64,000 bases of DNA from Brevundimonas vesicularis (lineage in GTDB: Bacteria; Pseudomonadota; Alphaproteobacteria; Caulobacterales; Caulobacteraceae). The stretch covers positions 3,012,501 to 3,076,500 of the forward strand of contig NZ_CP114278.1 of the NCBI RefSeq assembly GCF_027105095.1. Reading direction: 5' to 3'. The notes under the pieces are model-generated. The model was not told the origin of the DNA. It did no database searches and was given only the letters and a program-made list of their open reading frames with translations. Below, piece by piece: positions 54,852 through 62,837 of this stretch; positions within the stretch are counted from its first letter, which is position 1, and the number at the start of each line of letters is the position of its first letter. Position numbers and translations under genes: made by a program.

Positions 54852-57137
54852 TCAGCTCGCGAGCTTGAAGTCGGGACGGACGGATTTGCGGCGCATGTCG
54901 GTGACCAGCACGTCGACGTCCAGGATCAGGGCCACGCGCCCGTCGCCCAGGATGGTGGCGGCGGCGACGCCCTCGACCTGCTGGTAGTTGGTTTCCAGGC
55001 TCTTGATGACCACCTGGCGTTGGCCCTGGATGGCGTCGAACAGCAGGGCCGCCTGCTGGCCGCCTTCGGTCTCGACGACCACGGCGACGCCTTCGGTTGG
55101 GTTCATCGGCTGTTCGCGGAAGCCCATGATCAGGGCCACGTCGATCAGCGGCAGGAAGCGATCGCGGAAGCGGATGACGGGATCCACGCCGCCGACGAAA
55201 TGCAGGTCCACGGCCTGCGGGGTCAGGCTCTCGACGATGGCCGGCAGCGGTGCGATCAGCGTCTGTTCAGCGGCGGTTACCACCATGCCGTCCAACACCG
55301 CCAGCGTCAGCGGCAGGCTGAGGGTGAAGGTCGAACCCTTGCCCGGAACCGAGCTGATGGAGATGCGACCGCCCAGGGCCTGGATCGAGCGTTTGACCAC
55401 GTCCATGCCCACTCCCCGGCCCGAGATGTCGGAGACGACGGCGGCGGTGGAGAAGCCCGGCGCGAAGATCAGATTGTCGATCTGCTCGTCGGTCAGGGGG
55501 GCGTCGGCGGCGATCAGACCCTTGTCGACGGCGATTTTCTTGACGCGTTCGCGGTTGATGCCGCGGCCGTCGTCGGAGATTTCAATGACGATCCGACCCG
55601 AGCGGTGCAGGGCGGCGAGGCGCACCGTGCCCTCGGCCGGCTTACCGGCGGCGACGCGCTCTTCGGGCGTTTCCAGTCCGTGGTCGATGGCGTTGCGCAG
55701 CATGTGGGTGATGGGCTCGGCTAAGCGTTCGACCACGGTCTTGTCGACCTCGGTATCCTCCCCGGCGGTCACCAGACGGACCTGTTTGGAGACCATGTCG
55801 GCGACTTCGCGGACCAGACGCGGCATGCGCTGGAACACCGACTTCACCGGCTGAGCGCGGATCGCCATGACGCTGTCCTGGATCTCGCGGGTCAGCAGTT
55901 CCAGGTCTTCCATTCCGAGCGCGATGCCGGAGGACCGGGCCAGGCCGCTTTCCAAAACACGCTGCGACAGCATGGCCTGCTGGATGACCAGTTCGCCGAC
56001 GACGTTGATCAGGCGGTCCACGCGATCCAGATCGACGCGGATCGTCACCGGCGCGGGCGCGACGGGGGCGACAGGGGCGGAAGTCGTCGCCGCAGCGACA
56101 GGGGCGGAAGTCGTCGCCGCAGCGACAGGGGCGGCGACTGGCGGAGCGACGGGCGGGACCGGCGCAGGCTCTGGCTTGACCGCGGCCAAGGGGATGGTTT
56201 CAGGCTGAAGCTGGGGCTCAGGCTCGGCGGCCGCGCCGCTCGCCTTGGCCAGCAGGGCGGCGATGTCCAGCTCGTCGCTGGCGGGCAGGACGGCGGCCGG
56301 CTCGTCCTCAAACGCACCGATGTCGGATGCGCCAGCTGCGCCGTTCCCCAAGGGCGTGATGGTCAGTTCGCAGTCGCTCTCGACGAAATCGAAGACCTCG
56401 CGCACGGCGGCCTCATCGACGGCTGCGGCCAGATCGACGGTCCAGGTCAGGCAGCCGTCCTCGACCGACAGGGCGTCCAGCGTCGGCGTCTCGCTGTCGT
56501 CCACGACGACCGTGACCGGGCCGAGGCGGCCCAGTTCGCGCAGAAGCAGGCTGGTCTCGTTGGCGTTGACGTACATCCGGCCCATGGGCTTGAACACGAC
56601 GCGCCAGCCGGTCGACGTCGTGTCGGCGCCCAAGTCGCCGCCCAGATCCTCGATGGGCAGGGGCGCGGCGTCGTCCAGCGCCATGTCGAAGGCCATGGGG
56701 GTGAAGCCGAAGTCGTCTTCGTCTTCTTCGACCTCGACCGGCGCCTCGCCGCCGTGGGTCAGGACCTGCATTTCGGCGACTAAGCCGGCCGACCGCGCCT
56801 CGTCCACCGGCGGGATCAGACCCTGGGCCGCCTGAATGTGATCGGCCAGCACGTCGGAAGCGCGCAGCAGGGTCTTGATGGTGATCGGATCGCACGGCTT
56901 ACGCCCCGCGCGCAGTTCGTCCATCAGGGTCTCGAAGACGTGGGCGAACCGGACCAGGGCCTCCAGGCCGAAGGCTCCTGCCCCGCCCTTGACCGAATGG
57001 ACGGCGCGGAAGACGGCGTTGATCGTCTCAAGGTCCGTCTGACCCTGTTCAAGCAGCATCAGCTTGGCTTCCAGGTCGGCGAGCAGTTCGTCGCACTCCT
57101 GGAAGAAGGTGGCTTTGATGGCTTCGAAGGCGTCCAT
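54852..57137 (-). CDS. cheA: Chemotaxis histidine kinase CheA
   Basis: The product is 761 residues. P1 has the phospho-acceptor H47 (AVHSVKGGAGAFG). An acidic P2-like region lies at about 120-290, and a Pro/Ala-rich linker (about 320-370) contains an internal repeat. P3 follows (VDRLINVVGELVIQQAML). The P4 ATPase has MLRNAIDHGLE, ISDDGRGINRE and GRGVGMDVVKRSIQALGG. P5 (CheW-like) ends with MRRKSVRPDFKLAS. It receives input from receptors through CheW and phosphorylates the CheYs and CheB. Confidence 0.97.
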   Translation of the reverse strand: MDAFEAIKATFFQECDELLADLEAKLMLLEQGQTDLETINAVFRAVHSVKGGAGAFGLEALVRFAHVFETLMDELRAGRKPCDPITIKTLLRASDVLADHIQAAQGLIPPVDEARSAGLVAEMQVLTHGGEAPVEVEEDEDDFGFTPMAFDMALDDAAPLPIEDLGGDLGADTTSTGWRVVFKPMGRMYVNANETSLLLRELGRLGPVTVVVDDSETPTLDALSVEDGCLTWTVDLAAAVDEAAVREVFDFVESDCELTITPLGNGAAGASDIGAFEDEPAAVLPASDELDIAALLAKASGAAAEPEPQLQPETIPLAAVKPEPAPVPPVAPPVAAPVAAATTSAPVAAATTSAPVAPVAPAPVTIRVDLDRVDRLINVVGELVIQQAMLSQRVLESGLARSSGIALGMEDLELLTREIQDSVMAIRAQPVKSVFQRMPRLVREVADMVSKQVRLVTAGEDTEVDKTVVERLAEPITHMLRNAIDHGLETPEERVAAGKPAEGTVRLAALHRSGRIVIEISDDGRGINRERVKKIAVDKGLIAADAPLTDEQIDNLIFAPGFSTAAVVSDISGRGVGMDVVKRSIQALGGRISISSVPGKGSTFTLSLPLTLAVLDGMVVTAAEQTLIAPLPAIVESLTPQAVDLHFVGGVDPVIRFRDRFLPLIDVALIMGFREQPMNPTEGVAVVVETEGGQQAALLFDAIQGQRQVVIKSLETNYQQVEGVAAATILGDGRVALILDVDVLVTDMRRKSVRPDFKLAS
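56068..56134. repeat. 27-bp direct repeat in the cheA linker
   Basis: Two exact 27-bp units (56068-56094, 56095-56121) and a 13-base partial third (56122-56134) repeat in frame, giving two copies of a nine-residue Ala/Thr/Val/Pro unit in the linker between P2 and P3. Length changes here would alter linker length without breaking the frame. Confidence 0.88.
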
Positions 57138-57166
57138 TGGTTCGGGGTCCGGCGGGCTTTAAGCGA

Positions 57167-57532
57167 TCAGGCGGCGACGCGGCGGACGGCGTCCACCAGC
57201 TTGACGGGGTCGAACGGCTTGACGATCCAGCCGGTGGCGCCGGCGGCGCGAGCGCGCGCCTTCTTCTCCACGTCGCTTTCGGTCGTCAGCACCAGCACCG
57301 GGGTGGTGCGGTGGTTCGGGTTGGCGCGCACGCCCTCAATGACGCCAAAGCCGTCCATGCGGGGCATGTTGATGTCGGTGATGATGACGTCGGCGCCCTT
57401 GGCGTCCAGCGTCTCCAGCCCGTCGACGCCGTCGACGGCCTGGATCACGGTATAGCCCGCATCTTCCAGCGCCATCAGCAGCATGTCGCGCATGGTGCGT
57501 GAATCGTCGATCGTCAGAACAGTCTTGGTCAT
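57167..57532 (-). CDS. cheY: Single-domain response regulator CheY (first copy)
   Basis: The product is 121 residues. DD at 9-10, phospho-acceptor D53 (VIITDINMPRMDG), T in LVLTTES and K in WIVKPFD are present, and the FGVIEGVRANPNHRTTPVLVLTT stretch is CheY-like. This is the CheY upstream of cheA, in the position of the main chemotaxis CheY of the Caulobacter cluster. The ATG at 57532 overlaps the STAS gene stop (ATGA). Confidence 0.96.
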   Translation of the reverse strand: MTKTVLTIDDSRTMRDMLLMALEDAGYTVIQAVDGVDGLETLDAKGADVIITDINMPRMDGFGVIEGVRANPNHRTTPVLVLTTESDVEKKARARAAGATGWIVKPFDPVKLVDAVRRVAA

Positions 57533-57804
57533 GCCAACGCCCCCTCGGTGTTGAAGTCCGGCGCGCCATAGGCGGCCCATTGTTCCGTCCAGTATTGGGA
57601 CACAGACCCTAAACTTAGGTTGACGCCGTCGGCCGCCCACGTCTTTCGCGCCGACAACAGAATCTGCAGGCACAGGCCGCCCAGACGCTGGACGGCGGAG
57701 GCGTCCAGAACTACCGGGTGACCGCGCAGGGCCAGCAATTCCGCCTTCAACGGCTCGGCTGCATTCAGGTCCAGAACGTCGGACAGGATCAGGGTTTCAG
57801 TCAT
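57529..57804 (-). CDS. STAS-domain protein of the che operon (cheX position)
   Basis: The product is 91 residues. ILSDVLDLNAAEPLKAELLALRGHPVVLDASAVQRLGGLCLQILLSARKTW gives the STAS fold, with the serine/aspartate region of anti-anti-sigma factors (here DASAVQ). It lies between mcp and cheY. The Caulobacter cluster has a gene named cheX at this place; its role there is unclear, and this is not the CheX phosphatase family. A partner kinase for phosphorylation is not visible. Confidence 0.8.
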   Translation of the reverse strand: MTETLILSDVLDLNAAEPLKAELLALRGHPVVLDASAVQRLGGLCLQILLSARKTWAADGVNLSLGSVSQYWTEQWAAYGAPDFNTEGALA

Positions 57805-59744
57805 CAGAACTCCTCCCAGCCGTCCTCGACGGCGGTGGCTTGAGGCTTGGGTGCGGCGCCGCCTCGGCCGATGACCTTCAGAGCGGCGGCCATGTGGCTC
57901 GACGGCTTGGCGACGGGCGCGGGGGTGCGAACCGGCGCGGGCGAGGCGGCGCGCGACGGCGAAGACCCGACACGGAACTGGGCGACCGAGGCCTGCAGGC
58001 TTTCCGCCTCCTGGGCCAGCGAGTGGCTGGCGGCGGTCGACTGCTCGACCATGGCCGCGTTCTGCTGGGTGACCTGGTCCATCTGGTTGACGGCGGTGTT
58101 CACCTGCGCCAGGCCGACGGCCTGTTCCTGGGCCGAGGCGGCGATTTCGGTGACCAGGCTGTCGATTTCGGCGACGCGGTCCACGATCCGTTGCAGGGCC
58201 TCGCCGGTCTCGCCGACCAGTTTGACGCCTGCGCCGACCTGGCCGGTCGAGGCCGATATCAGGGTCTTGATCTCCTTGGCGGCTTCGGCCGAACGCTGGG
58301 CCAGGGCGCGGACTTCGGAGGCGACCACCGCGAAGCCACGACCGGCCTCGCCGGCGCGCGCGGCCTCGACGCCGGCGTTCAAAGCCAGAAGGTTGGTCTG
58401 GAAGGCGATCTCGTCGATCACGCCGATGATCTGGTTGATCTGGGTGGACGAGCCCTCGATGGCGGTCATGGCCTGGACGGCGTCGCGCACGATCACGCCG
58501 GAGGTCTCGGCGTCGCCCTTGGCGGCGCGCACGACATCGGAGGCCTGGCGGGCGCCCGAGGCGGTCTTGTTCACCGTGGCGGTGATTTCATCCAGCGCGG
58601 CGGCGGTTTCCTCCAGCGAGGCGGCCTGCTGTTCGGTGCGGCGCGACAGGTCGTCGGCGGCCTGCGAAATCTCGCCGGCGCCCGAGCGGATGCCTGAGAC
58701 GTTGTTGACCACCACCGAAACGGCCTGCTGCAGCTGGGAGATGGCGGCGTTGAAATCGGTCTTCAGCTGAGCCGATTTGGCATTGAACTCGATGTCGATG
58801 CGGTGGGTCAGGTCGCCGTTCGACATGGCCGACAGACCTTGGCCCAGGGCCGCGATGGCACGGGCGTCCTCGGCGGCTTCGCGCGCCTTGTCCGCCTCGC
58901 GTTCGACGCGTTCCTGCTCGCTCATGGAGCGATGGGCCGTGGCTTCCCGTTCGACGCGAACCTTCTCGATCGCCGCGTCGCGGAAGGCCAGGATGGCCTG
59001 CCCCATCTTTCCGAACTCATCCTTGCGCTCGGCGCTGGCGACCTTGATGTCGGTGTCGCCGGCCATCAGCTTCTGCATATAGCCGATCATCGTGAAGACC
59101 GGCCGCACGATGGACCGGGTTGCGACAAAGCCGGCCATCAGGGCGATCACCAAGGCCGAGATCAGGCCGACAATCGTAGCGATCAGCGCGGTGCGGCTGG
59201 CGGTGTCCTGAGCTTCGACCGCCGCTTTCAGCGCCGTGTCGTTGGCGGCCTTGATCGCGTCAACCGCCTCCTCGACCGGCGCGACAAAGTTGTCAGCGCT
59301 TCCGTTGCGACCGACCATCTGCACGGCCTGGGCGCCGCGACCGTCTCGGACCATCGCCGAACCGGCTTCGACGACATTCTTGTACCAGACCGCATTGCCC
59401 GCGACGGCCTTGTCGATCAGGGCGGCGCGATCGGCCGGCAGCTCGCCACGCAGTTCATTCATGGCCGCGAGGAACTTGGCGCGGTGCGCGTCGACGCGCT
59501 CGAGATAGTAGGGATCCTGAGACAGTAGATAGCCGCGCAAGGCGTTCTCCTGGCGGGCCATATAGAACTCCGCAGTCGCCGTGGAGCGGTTGGCCTGGTT
59601 TTCAACCGTGCGCACTTCACCAGCGGCCTCAAGCTGCAACAGGCTGGCGATGATGATGGCGCCCATGACGGCGATCGCCGCCAAAACGAGGCCAAAGGCC
59701 GCGAACAGCTTGCGGCCGACGGGCATATTCTCGATCAACTTCAA
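57804..59744 (-). CDS. mcpA: Methyl-accepting chemotaxis protein with GWEEF C-terminus
   Basis: The product is 646 residues. Membrane segments are near 10-33 and 185-210, with a periplasmic domain of about 150 residues of the four-helix-bundle/CHASE3 type ([23 protein letters not shown]). HAMP and a long signalling coiled coil follow. The hairpin tip is [45 protein letters not shown] Pro/Ala tail ends in GWEEF, of the type W-x-x-F that docks CheR/CheB. It heads the che operon downstream of the porin gene. Confidence 0.95.
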   Translation of the reverse strand: MKLIENMPVGRKLFAAFGLVLAAIAVMGAIIIASLLQLEAAGEVRTVENQANRSTATAEFYMARQENALRGYLLSQDPYYLERVDAHRAKFLAAMNELRGELPADRAALIDKAVAGNAVWYKNVVEAGSAMVRDGRGAQAVQMVGRNGSADNFVAPVEEAVDAIKAANDTALKAAVEAQDTASRTALIATIVGLISALVIALMAGFVATRSIVRPVFTMIGYMQKLMAGDTDIKVASAERKDEFGKMGQAILAFRDAAIEKVRVEREATAHRSMSEQERVEREADKAREAAEDARAIAALGQGLSAMSNGDLTHRIDIEFNAKSAQLKTDFNAAISQLQQAVSVVVNNVSGIRSGAGEISQAADDLSRRTEQQAASLEETAAALDEITATVNKTASGARQASDVVRAAKGDAETSGVIVRDAVQAMTAIEGSSTQINQIIGVIDEIAFQTNLLALNAGVEAARAGEAGRGFAVVASEVRALAQRSAEAAKEIKTLISASTGQVGAGVKLVGETGEALQRIVDRVAEIDSLVTEIAASAQEQAVGLAQVNTAVNQMDQVTQQNAAMVEQSTAASHSLAQEAESLQASVAQFRVGSSPSRAASPAPVRTPAPVAKPSSHMAAALKVIGRGGAAPKPQATAVEDGWEEF

Positions 59745-59771
59745 CTCAGCATCCCCCGATGGATCGGTTAC

Positions 59772-60449
59772 TCAGAACGAATAGGTGGCGGCGGCGACAA
59801 GGCGGCCCTCGTAGGGCTCGCCGACACTGTGGCGGTCGGTGTCGTACCAGCGCAGATCGACGGCCAAGGCGTCGGTCAGCTTGTGTTTGGCGCCGATGTT
59901 CCAGGCATTGTAATCGACCCCGCCGTCGGCCATCCGATTGGCGACGGCGGCCGAAACCTTTGTCTTGGCGGCGACGGCGACCGTGCCTTGCAACTCCAGC
60001 CACCAGGCTTCTTTCGTGGCGGCGAAACCGTCGGGCGAATAGTTGACGCGCAGGCGCGTCGACACCGGGCCCATCTTGCGTGAAGCGTCCGCCTGATATT
60101 CCCAGTAGTTGTTATCGACGCCGGCGCGCGACCCTGGCAGGTCGCGGTTCATGACCCCAAGATCGAAGGAAAAGCCGCCCGCTTTGGGCCGCCAACCGAC
60201 CATGCTGACGATTTCCATGTCGTAGCCTTGAGCGCCGGCGGCGTCCGAGACGAAGACGCTGGCGTAGCCTTCGCCGAAGCCAACTTCCGCCTTGGCGAAA
60301 GGAGCAACGTCCTGATTGCTCTTGCCCAGCCCTTTGCCGACATACTGGCTGGCGACACCGACATCGAGACCGAACGATTGGGCCTGGGAAGTGACCGGCG
60401 CTGCGAGGCCTACTGCCGCAGCAACAAAGAAGGCTGACGAACGAAACAT
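59772..60449 (-). CDS. TorF-family putative porin
   Basis: The product is 225 residues. A signal peptide (MFRSSAFFVAAAVGLAAPVTSQA) is followed by alternating beta strands, starting QSFGLDVGVASQYVGKGLGKSNQDVAPFAKAEVGF and ending with an aromatic C-terminus (VAAATYSF) as in outer-membrane barrels. It matches TorF-type porins, associated in some bacteria with anaerobic respiration. It is upstream of mcpA on the same strand with a 27-bp gap. An FNR/FixK-like box is in its promoter region. Confidence 0.82.
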   Translation of the reverse strand: MFRSSAFFVAAAVGLAAPVTSQAQSFGLDVGVASQYVGKGLGKSNQDVAPFAKAEVGFGEGYASVFVSDAAGAQGYDMEIVSMVGWRPKAGGFSFDLGVMNRDLPGSRAGVDNNYWEYQADASRKMGPVSTRLRVNYSPDGFAATKEAWWLELQGTVAVAAKTKVSAAVANRMADGGVDYNAWNIGAKHKLTDALAVDLRWYDTDRHSVGEPYEGRLVAAATYSF

Positions 60450-60761
60450 GATGACCCCTGAAGCTTCTGCATTCTGAGGCTCAAGGATGAGGCGATGATT
60501 AATATCAAATCTGAACCGAGCGCTAAGTAGGATTGCGTATCCATTCCGACGCTTATGGCGCAGTCCGACCGCGCTTCACGCGACACCGACGACGGCGGAT
60601 CGGACATTTTTTGGAATACGTAGGTTCACGTAGGTCTAAAAGCCCTGTACAAAAGTTGTCAGAAAAGTGTCGAAGTTCGTTGGATCCCGGTAGAACACGT
60701 CCATGCTCATGAGCTCGCGTCACCTCGCATTGATTTCGCCTACGGTCACCTAGCCACGCCG
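60450..60761. other. 312-bp divergent spacer with an anaerobic-regulator-like box
   Basis: This stretch carries no convincing gene. It includes the promoter region of the porin (left side) and of the FixL-like kinase (right side). The only motif I can support is the FNR/FixK-like box at 60494. An A/T-rich patch (around 60600-60670, including a run of six Ts) is noted without interpretation. Confidence 0.7.
60494..60507. promoter_or_regulatory. FNR/FixK-like box upstream of the porin gene
   Basis: ATGAT-TAAT-ATCAA (60494-60507) matches the consensus TTGAT-N4-ATCAA with one mismatch. Its centre is about 51 bases upstream of the porin start, close to the -41.5 class II activator position if transcription starts near 60459. 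It would tie the porin, and perhaps the che operon, to low oxygen. Confidence 0.55.
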
Positions 60762-62195
60762 ATGATCCTTCGATCAAAGACAGGGTGGAAGGGGGTCTTG
60801 ATTGCATGTTCAACGGTGCTTATTGCGACGCTTATTCGCAGCGTTCTCGAACGGTTTGGAAATTTCTATTACCTTCCGCTTGTTCCGGCGGTGATGACGA
60901 CGGCCTTGCTGGCTGGAAGACTGGCCGTGGCGCTTGCGATACTGTTGGCCATAGGAACCAATCTATGGCTGGTGCAACGTGAGGACGTGCTGGACGCCGC
61001 AACGAATGCGGCCCTGTTCGCCGTCATCGCCTGGGTCATCGCAGAAGTCTGTCGTCGGTTGATCGACGCGCTGGAACAGGCCCGCGCCCTGACGCGTGAT
61101 CTAGCGGTGCGGGAGATGCTGCTCGACACCATCGTGGCCTCCACGCCGATCGTGACTCTGGACCGCGAGGGACGGACGCGTCGGGTGACCCCTGCAGCCG
61201 CTAATCTGTTGCGCGTGGATCGTCTGGCGGCGATCGCCCAGCCATTCGGGTCGCTGCTGCCGGGGTTTGACGAGACGGCCCTGACAAAGGCCCGTCAAGG
61301 CGGCGAGGTTCTCGCACCATCGTCCGGCCCGTGGACGAGCGGGCCGTCGCCGCTGCCCGGCCCGCCCCTGACGCTTCACGCCAACGTCCTGCCCGACGAC
61401 ATCTCGCCAGAGCACATCATCCTGACGCTGGGCGATGACAGCGAGGCCGAAACAATCCGGCGCAGCGAAAGAGATCTGATCGCCAGGCTGAGCAAAGTCT
61501 GGCGTCTGAACTCGATGGGGGAGATGGCCGCGACACTGGCCCACGAGCTGAACCAGCCGCTGAGCGCCGCCGCCGTCTATCTGCATGCCAGCCAGGTTGA
61601 GCTGGCAGGTCTGGGGCCCGCAGCGGACGGCCCGACCAAGACCATCGAGTTGGCAAAGGCGCAGTTGCTGCGTGCGGGAGACATCATCCGTCGCATGCGC
61701 GAACACGTCGCCACGGGGGCTCGGTCCGTTACAGAGGAACGCGCGTCGCTGATCGTCCTGGATCTTGCGCCTGTCTTCGCCCTGATCGGACAGGATACCG
61801 ACACCCCTGTCGATCTGGACATGGAAGAGACCGACGATCGGGTGCTGGTCGACCGCATCCAGATTCAGCAGGCGTTGGCCAATCTGGTGCGCAACGCCGT
61901 GGATGCGGTCATCGGACGCGAGGGCGGACGTGTCACCCTGACGGGACGCTCGCACGGATCGGATGGCTATGAAATCGCGGTTTCGGACAACGGCGACGGC
62001 ATACCTGCGGAGCAGATGGACGAGATCTTCCATCCGATGACCACCGCCAAGCCCGGCGGCATGGGCCTGGGTCTATCCGTGACGCGTTCGATTGTTGAAA
62101 GTCACGGGGCCGCTCTGGTCGTCAGCCGTAATCCTCAAGGTGGAGCGACATTCTCGTTCTGTCTGCCTCGCCTCACGGAGCCCGACCTCCCATGA
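60762..62195 (+). CDS. FixL-like sensor histidine kinase with membrane N-terminus
   Basis: The product is 477 residues. An N-terminal membrane domain (about 10-95, DUF4118-like with YYLPLVPAVMTTALLAGRLAVALA) is followed by a PAS-like region (about 120-225) and then the kinase. The phospho-acceptor H261 is in LAHELNQPLSAAAVYLHAS, the FixL/DctB-type H-box. The N-box is ALANLVRNAVDAV, with G-boxes SDNGDGIP and GMGLGLSV. No heme-binding residue can be assigned in the PAS. It overlaps the fixJ-like gene by four bases. Confidence 0.9.
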   Translation: MILRSKTGWKGVLIACSTVLIATLIRSVLERFGNFYYLPLVPAVMTTALLAGRLAVALAILLAIGTNLWLVQREDVLDAATNAALFAVIAWVIAEVCRRLIDALEQARALTRDLAVREMLLDTIVASTPIVTLDREGRTRRVTPAAANLLRVDRLAAIAQPFGSLLPGFDETALTKARQGGEVLAPSSGPWTSGPSPLPGPPLTLHANVLPDDISPEHIILTLGDDSEAETIRRSERDLIARLSKVWRLNSMGEMAATLAHELNQPLSAAAVYLHASQVELAGLGPAADGPTKTIELAKAQLLRAGDIIRRMREHVATGARSVTEERASLIVLDLAPVFALIGQDTDTPVDLDMEETDDRVLVDRIQIQQALANLVRNAVDAVIGREGGRVTLTGRSHGSDGYEIAVSDNGDGIPAEQMDEIFHPMTTAKPGGMGLGLSVTRSIVESHGAALVVSRNPQGGATFSFCLPRLTEPDLP

Positions 62196-62803
62196 GCTCA
62201 CATTCCGTCTTCATCATCGACGACGACCCTTTCATGCGAGACGCTCTGGTGCTGATGCTGCGCGGGGCGGGGTATCGGGCGCGCAGTTTCCTCAGCGCCG
62301 ACGACTTCTTGGCCAATCTGCCCGAAGACCGCAGCGCCTGCGTCATCACCGATGTGCGGATGCCGGGGCTTCAGGGTTCTGAGCTGGTCGGGCGTCTGAA
62401 AAGCCTGCGCGGCGATACTTGGCCGGTAATCGTCATCACGGGCCACGGCGAGGTGGCGCTTGCGGTTCAGTTGATGAAGGCGGGCGTCGTCGATTTCGTC
62501 GAAAAGCCCTTCGATCCACAGCGGATACTGGACGCGGTCTCCAGCTGCCTGGCCTCGCTGACCAGTCTTGAAGCCGAGCGGATCGCGCGCGAGGACGCCA
62601 GGGCCCGACTGGACACCCTGACCCCGCGCGAGCGGCAGGTCTTCGACGCCCTGATCGACGGCTGTTCGAACAAGGAGATCGCGCAAAGGCTGGAGATCAG
62701 CCCGCGCACGGTGGAGATCTTTCGCGCCAAGGTGATGACGAAAATGCAGGCCGCGAACCTGTCCACCCTGGTCCGGATCGGAATGCGCGCCGGCGACGCT
62801 TGA
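62192..62803 (+). CDS. FixJ-family response regulator
   Basis: The product is 203 residues. A receiver domain with DDD at 10-12 and phospho-acceptor D54 (VITDVRMPGLQG), T in VITGHGE and K in EKPFD is followed by a LuxR-type helix-turn-helix (DTLTPRERQVFDALIDGCSNKEIAQRLEISPRTVEIFRAKVMTKM). It pairs with the upstream kinase, typically controlling oxygen- or redox-related genes. Confidence 0.93.
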   Translation: MSSHSVFIIDDDPFMRDALVLMLRGAGYRARSFLSADDFLANLPEDRSACVITDVRMPGLQGSELVGRLKSLRGDTWPVIVITGHGEVALAVQLMKAGVVDFVEKPFDPQRILDAVSSCLASLTSLEAERIAREDARARLDTLTPRERQVFDALIDGCSNKEIAQRLEISPRTVEIFRAKVMTKMQAANLSTLVRIGMRAGDA

Positions 62804-62837
62804 GCCGGACGAGATTCGTCGCCACCTTAGTCGCGAC

